The notes beneath the pieces were generated by a model. It did not search any database. It was not told the DNA's origin and saw only the letters and a list, made by a program, of their open reading frames with translations. A program made the translations under genes and the position numbers. Positions 58,692-64,000 of a DNA stretch of 64,000 bases are shown here, piece after piece. Each line of letters begins with the position of its first letter. Position 1 is the first letter of the stretch. This stretch comes from Anthopleura xanthogrammica (lineage: Eukaryota > Cnidaria > Anthozoa > Actiniaria > Actiniidae): contig OZ025214.1 in NCBI GenBank assembly GCA_964019055.1, forward strand, positions 1,364,001 to 1,428,000, in the 5' to 3' direction.

Positions 58692-61042
58692 ATGGCGTCG
58701 TCAAGTTCAAGTAACTCTGCTCTCATCCAACAACTTGATTCGAAATCTAGAGACCTGACAGCCAAAATTGTTGCTCATTTGAAGTCTCAGGGAAACTTTG
58801 ATGAATTAAGGAGAGATTGCTTAGAAGAACTTGATAAAATGGCGAGTTTTATGTTTTTTTTAATAGAAAATTTGACATCTTTCCTTGCATCAATTTATTC
58901 TTAGTTAGCTGACAATGGTCTAAGAGTTTGTTATGTGTGTATAACAGGTTTTCTAGATTTGGATAGACTTTAATTTGATAATTTTGTTCTTTTTAGGAAG
59001 CCTTTCGACAGCTGAATCAGAGAGTTGAAAGCTATGTAGCAACGTTTTTGTCCAAGCAAGAATGGTCAGAATCGTTGTCGAAAAATCAAATTAGAGACAA
59101 CTTGAGAAAGCATGTTTGTGCGTAAGTGTCATAATTTTTTATTCATTTTAGTAATTTAATGGATTTGAAAGAGGTTTGCATGAAAGTGAGGCTAAGAAGG
59201 TAAATACATGTACTAGGAGTATGGCTACTCCCCTTCTATTAATGGAATGTTAGTCCATTGTGGGTTCCCCGCAAACCAACCCCAGCATATTGCAAGATGA
59301 CCCCAACATTTTTAGTTAGAGGTTTCACTACAATAACTACTCTATTCATAACAATATCCCAGAATATTTGATATGACTTATGGTGATTTAATGTTTGCAG
59401 GTCGGATGCCCTAAAAAGTGGTTCACAAAGGCTAGTCAGTCAAGTATTAGAAAAGAAGAGCAAGTCCTTTCAAACTCGACTAGAGGGTGTTGTACAGAAC
59501 TATATATACATGGAAAAGGAAAAAGAAAGACATTCCAGATATTATCACAACAGATCAGAGCCTTCAAGATCATTTGATTATAAAAATGAATCAGTAAAAA
59601 CTTCAACTACTGGAAAAACCACTGAAAGCATCTCTGATATTGATGATATTATCAGTCAGATCTCTGGACCTAAAGAAAGTGCTTCAACAAGCAAGAGTGA
59701 AGGGAGCACCTATACGAAGACTGATCCAAAGGAATCAGGACTCCCAAGCACTTCTACATATAACAGATATGACTCTATTCTTCCAAAACAACAAGTTGTT
59801 GGAAGTCATTCAAAAAGTGAGCCTAGCAAGAAAGGAGATAATAGTTCAGTGAGTGAAATTCATAGGAGCACGACTCCTTCTAAGACTAGTGTGGACCGTG
59901 CTAAAAAAATTACCCCAAGTAAGCGTGTGATACCTAAGACTACTATTTCTCAAAACACTGGCACTACTTTGGAAAAACCTGCAGATGCAAGTATCAATCA
60001 CAGAGCAAAAGCCACTTATAATAAGCCAAGCAGCTCGCCTAAGGTTGAGAGCCCTAGGGATAATACTGATGTAGAAAAACCAACCCCTAAAGTGCCAGAA
60101 AATGTGTCTTCTTTGAAATCTGATAGTCACAGAACATCTCCATTAAGTAACGTGAACAAGGGTCTTTATGAGAAGAGTAAACACAGTGAAGTAAGTGGTG
60201 GACTACATGTAAGGCAAAAAATGGAAGACAAGCATATTGATAGCAACAAATTTGTACCAGAGAACATAAAGCCTGTTGAAGTGGAATCAAAAGTTGAGGA
60301 AAAGCCTTCCGTCGAGACCCACCTTAAGACAGAACTCCAGGAGAAGAAAACCAAAGATTTTTCTTTGCTAGAAAAACCCCAGGAAGAGCAGAGTAGAACT
60401 GATGTGGCATTATCTGGTGATCATGATGATCAAGACACAGCTATTAAGGACAGGTTGCCAGAAGATACAGAGTCAGATCTAGAATCAGACGTCTCTGATG
60501 TGAGCTCAGTCCACACAAGTGATTTGTCGTCTTTTGATGGAGAGGTTAGCTCTGATTCTTATCACAGTGATGATGACACCAGAAAAGGGAGTAGAGGAGA
60601 AAAAAGTCACTCCAATAAAGAATCAGGAAGTAAAGGTGATCAATCACTTGGTCATGCCAAAAGTGATTCAGGTAAAGGAAGAAAAAACCTTAACAGAGGC
60701 ACATCAAAAGGCACAAAAATGGAAACTCAAATGAAGAAAAGTGGTGCTAGTAGTACTTCATCATCAGACACAACAACAAAGCGTAAAAGAGGGAGGCCAA
60801 GGAAAGACCGCAGTGAAACAGAAATCAAAGAAAGTAGGGACTTAAAACAGGGCAGATCAAGGCAAGAGCAGCATCAGCAGCATCAGCAGCAGCAGGTGGA
60901 TAGGGAGTCAAGTGATGGCATGCCTGCCAGGGATAGATCAAAACGTCCAATCAAAAAGAAGCGATGTTACTCACCTAGTAGTGAGGGCAGTAGGGAAGTT
61001 TGTCTTCCATCCAAAAGATCAAGAGTTAGCTCAAAAGATTAA
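58692..61042 (+). CDS. BOD1L1: BOD1/BOD1L1-like protein (Shg1 domain, AT-hook)
   Basis: Three exons, 58692-58841, 58997-59121 and 59401-61042, giving 638 residues. ATG at 58692 starts MASSSSSNSALIQQLDSKSR. The first ~110 residues form the Shg1/BOD1 domain: VAHLKSQGNFDELRRDCLEE, VESYVATFLSKQEWSESLSK, NQIRDNLRKHV and RLVSQVLEKK, colinear with human BOD1. The remaining 500 residues are Ser/Lys/Glu-rich and disordered, with an acidic DLESDVSDVSSVHTSD stretch and an AT-hook KRKRGRPRKDR (about 552-562). The long tail and AT-hook favour BOD1L1 over BOD1. BOD1L1 protects stalled replication forks and associates with SETD1A/COMPASS; BOD1 regulates PP2A-B56 at kinetochores. Intron 1 appears to have a GC donor (ATG|GCGAGT). 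AATAAA-type signals lie near 61185. Confidence 0.9.
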
Positions 61043-61736
61043 AGAAACTGTTAAAAAATATGATGTATCAGACATTACTATGTCTAGAAGTCCCTTACAT
61101 TATGACCGACATACCAAAGTATATTTATAACAGCATGCCAAATATACTGGACAGGTGTTGTTGTAAAGTAATGGTCCTAAAAGTACAATAATAAAGCCAA
61201 AATTTACCATGTTTAGCAGAGTTTTTTTTTAGTGTTGTTTTTTTAATGTTGGCTTCAGTGTTCAGGCACCACTAAGACCTGAAGTGCCCCCCCTCAACAC
61301 ACATTTTTAGCAAAAAATGGTTTTCTGTTACAAGTTGCCTAAAACTTTGACATGAATGTACCTCAAAACCATGGCACTCACTTTGCAAGCGCCTCAAAAT
61401 GTTCAGGGGGTGGGAGCATTCTCCCAGATTCCCTCCCCCCCCAAAAAAAACAACTATGCTCCATGGTCTCTGGTCAATGTCCAGCTAATATTGGCAATTG
61501 TCTGGCCAAGCATTCTCAAGTTTTAAGTTTAAAACTGGAACTGGAGACATGGATGTTTTACGTACTTTTGAGTAAACATTTTAATTTATTAATACAGCTG
61601 ACTCTGTAATAAATTAATACATACTTCGAATACTCCTACATGTTTATATGTACGTAGCTGCATGGGTGTAAAATATATTAATACTTTTTAAACTGGCATT
61701 TATCCACTGAATTAACAATGGTGACAATTTTACAAA

Positions 61737-61870
61737 TAGAGCCCTTTCACGTGACGTCAACGCAGCTCAATTTGGAGGACAAAACAAAGGAATTTCAATC
61801 TCCTGAGAATTGGAACCTATTTTTTTGTCCTCCAAATTGAGCTGCATTCCAACATGCTGCAAGGGGTCTA
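61737..61870. mobile_element. MITE family E, second copy
   Basis: TAGAGCCCTTTCACGTGACG at the left, CATGCTGCAAGGGGTCTA at the right; the AATTTCAATCTCCTGAGAAT core matches 38057-38185 closely. Confidence 0.9.
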
Positions 61871-62144
61871 TAGTAAAATCTTCCTAACTTTCTACTTAAT
61901 CTAAAATCCCTTGTTTTAGAAAATGTTGTTTACTATTCAAACTTAGTCAAGGGAAACTAGAATCTCAGATCCAATATCCTTAGGAATTTTTTTCAAGTAT
62001 TAAGTATTAAGCAGGTAGATCTTTGAGTAATTTTTGAACCATATGACTACACCATACTGACCTACCAATGAATCATACTGACTTAAACGAGTACAATAAT
62101 TTCCATGGTTTTCTGAATCATCCAGTTATGAATTCTTGATGTAA

Positions 62145-62340
62145 TAGAGCAGCTTTTGCTTGAGTGGGAAACGATTTAAAAGCTGTACTGTATCTTACAA
62201 TAGCCATAACTATGCCTTGTGATTGGATGAATTACTGGAAGACAATGGGAAACCATTTCAATGTTATGGCATGTCATTCTGTGTGCATGCTGTAAGTCAA
62301 TGCAGTATATTTCCCACTCATACGAAAAACTGCTCCATAC
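62145..62340. mobile_element. Palindromic MITE family F
   Basis: Outer arms GAGCAGCTTTTGCTTGAGTG / CACTCATACGAAAAACTGCTC with GGGAAA / TTTCCC inside. The core TGTGATTGGATGAATTACTG is shared with a decayed copy at about 4005-4130 in an SLC23 intron. Confidence 0.75.
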
Positions 62341-62739
62341 ACCATCACATCATGGTATGAATTAGTGCAAAAAAAGCTATCATTCTCACACAATCACACT
62401 ATAGAAAATCCAGTTCAACTTTGAAGAATATGGGATCTAGAAGTCCTGGAAGTGCATGCTGCTCAGAGACAGAGCAGATTTAGTACTCTGATGAAACTTC
62501 AAATTTACAGTACAGTACATGTATATGTGCTACAATGTGTTCATAAGTCTTTTCTGGGAAAGCAAACATAATGCATTGTGGTCTAGCTTGGGTACAAACC
62601 TCTTGTTGGTCATGCCTTGTGTTAGGTTATTTGTACTGAAGCTAGAGGATAATGTGCATTGTTTGTTGAACTCAGAAAGTGCCTATAGCGGTGACATACA
62701 GCCGTATTTGAGTTTTTTGACTGGATGAGGAGTGATGAA

Positions 62740-62815
62740 TGATAAATTTAAAGGAATATCTTTTAAATCTGGCATACCCCAGGGATCTGAGCTAGGCCCT
62801 CTCAGTCTAGAGCCC
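62740..62815 (+). pseudogene. Non-LTR reverse-transcriptase scrap
   Basis: Reads KFKGISFKSGIPQGSELGPL, the SGVPQGSVLGPL motif of LINE reverse transcriptases, with no RT sequence recognisable on either side. A dead fragment. Confidence 0.65.
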
Positions 62816-63202
62816 AGAGAGAGCAAGGCGTGAGATCAGCGAGAGAGCTATAAATCTGACAAATACTTTTACAAAATATAATAACACTGTTATTGCAAGG
62901 GCCCTGTCATCTTGTTATCTATTATCATTAGGATAAAACAAGAAATGAAAAAAACAGGACAACATGATTTTACAGAATAATAATATCAATAATTATCAAT
63001 AGTTTTATCTATGTACATAGGAACTAAGGTTATTACTATTGTATTGAGCAAAACGAGCTCTTGTTTTGTACAGGAGCAGCTCTTGATGGCACCTCATGGT
63101 TGTTGTATTGGATGACTTCAGCTTTAAGAACTTTCTGATGGTAATGAATTAAGGAAAACTATCTCTTGTGATGGCAACATGAACTATACACAAACAGAAT
63201 TA

Positions 63203-63431
63203 CAGCCCTTTTCATACAGTAATTCTGTGACTTTACCAACTCCAGACATCTGGCTTTTTGGCTTTTTGTCAATCAAACTATGATAGGCAGAGTTCATTCC
63301 TTTTGAGTGATAAGGACATTTCTGTGACTAGACAGCCATTTTCACTCAGGAATATCTTACTGCTCACAATCTAAATATACTCCGTACATCATAGTTTGAT
63401 TGATAGGTCACAGAATTATGAAAGGGGCTGT
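63203..63431. mobile_element. MITE family G
   Basis: TTACAGCCCTTTTCATA at the left and TATGAAAGGGGCTGTAA at the right; AATTCTGTGAC / GTCACAGAATT and GTCAATCAAACTATGAT / ATCATAGTTTGATTGAT are inverted inside. Confidence 0.88.
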
Positions 63432-63474
63432 AAACAAAACCCTCAGAAACAACCCCAAGGCTAACCTTGAAATT

Positions 63475-63640
63475 TAGTGTGTTGAGTTTTTATCAGGGCA
63501 GCTGGAGAAGCTGGCAAAAAACCCTTGAATCAAAGTCCTGAGATTAAGACCCAACAAACCATACTCACATGTAATGATAAGTCCAGGAATGAAACCTGAT
63601 CCCTTTGAGATGAGAAGGGAGTGTACTAACTGGGTAATAA
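63475..63640 (-). mobile_element. Degraded tRNA-derived SINE
   Basis: Minus strand retains CAGGTTTCATTCCTGGACTT (B box region), ACATGTGAGTATGG and a GATTCAAGGGTTTTTT tail; the head is weak. Confidence 0.6.
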
Positions 63641-64000
63641 AAGTATCTTACATAAATTAATGTAAAAGGATACAGATTGCTGTTCCATTTCATTTTTGGT
63701 TAGTCTGATTCCAAGAACCTCTGCTACAATCTTTTGAAAACACAAATTTACCTAGCAGGGAAAAGCATCATATATAAGAGAACTGTCATCGAATGTCATT
63801 TACTCTGTCTAGTTGCAATGCAATAACGTCATGCAACATCAAAAATCAAGAAAAATATTAATTGATTAGCTGGTATTTATGAAAGAGGTAATTCACATCT
63901 TATCAACCCCTTACCTGATCTGAAGTTTTTGCTGATAAAAAATGACTGGGAAAAAAATACAATATTTTATCTTTATTAGTTTATTCGTTCAAATTTTAAT

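Larger units (their letters stand above)
61043..64000. other. Right-end intergenic region rich in mobile-element debris
   Basis: No host gene recognised. Contains the MITEs at 61737, 62145 and 63203, a reverse-transcriptase scrap at 62740-62815 and a SINE at 63475-63640. Confidence 0.65.

Noticed and set aside
60912..61130. 72-residue ORF at the BOD1L1 3' end
   Set aside because: Out-of-frame shadow of the coding exon followed by 3' UTR; no family resemblance.
1..64000. CRISPR arrays, prokaryotic operons, phage or viral genes
   Set aside because: None seen; the tandem repeats are eukaryotic mini/microsatellites without spacers.

Overview
The window looks like nuclear DNA of a cnidarian, most probably an anthozoan (sea anemone or coral). 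The genes are animal genes, split by short canonical GT-AG introns. Intergenic DNA and introns are AT-rich and full of small palindromic transposons, tRNA-derived SINEs and microsatellites. Species cannot be fixed from sequence alone.

Eleven genes can be supported by translation and exon-phase bookkeeping. (-) PAN2 deadenylase, 5' part only, running off the left edge. (-) SLC23 nucleobase/ascorbate transporter, 12 exons. (+) MLH1 mismatch-repair ATPase, 5 exons. (+) DRG2 GTPase, intronless. (-) two-domain cytidine/dCMP-deaminase-like protein resembling CDADC1, 2 exons. (+) protrudin/ZFYVE27, 13 exons. (-) two neighbouring genes for very large secreted proteins ending in a CAP (SCP/TAPS) domain, one with a TSP1 repeat. 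(+) an Emx-like homeobox gene, 2 exons. (-) Suppressor of fused (SUFU), 10 exons. (+) a BOD1/BOD1L1-like Shg1-domain protein, 3 exons.

Layout: 0-9 kb PAN2 and SLC23 in tandem; 10-16 kb MLH1 and DRG2; 16-19.5 kb gene-poor, with a 0.55-kb fold-back element, a 168-bp tandem duplication and a frameshifted coding relic; 19.5-21.3 kb deaminase; 23.5-29 kb protrudin; 30-43 kb the CAP pair, with a perfect 1.07-kb (CTACTG)n array in an intron; 43-49.8 kb a gene desert with a 450-bp duplication and a tyrosine-recombinase relic; 49.9-52.2 kb homeobox gene; 53.5-61 kb SUFU and BOD1L1, divergent. SLC23/MLH1, deaminase/protrudin and SUFU/BOD1L1 are head-to-head pairs. There is no operon-like organisation, and the genes belong to unrelated housekeeping, signalling and secreted functions.

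The most interesting signal is the deaminase gene. It has one active-looking and one Glu-less deaminase domain, and four tandem GAAANN hexamers (an interferon-regulatory-factor-type element) 50-75 bp upstream of its start codon. That is a possible cnidarian inducible nucleotide-pool defence. Second is the mobile-element content: about ten palindromic families, several sharing TAGACC termini; TTAA-flanked piggyBac-type MITEs; a SINE with readable A and B boxes; and a hammerhead-like core.
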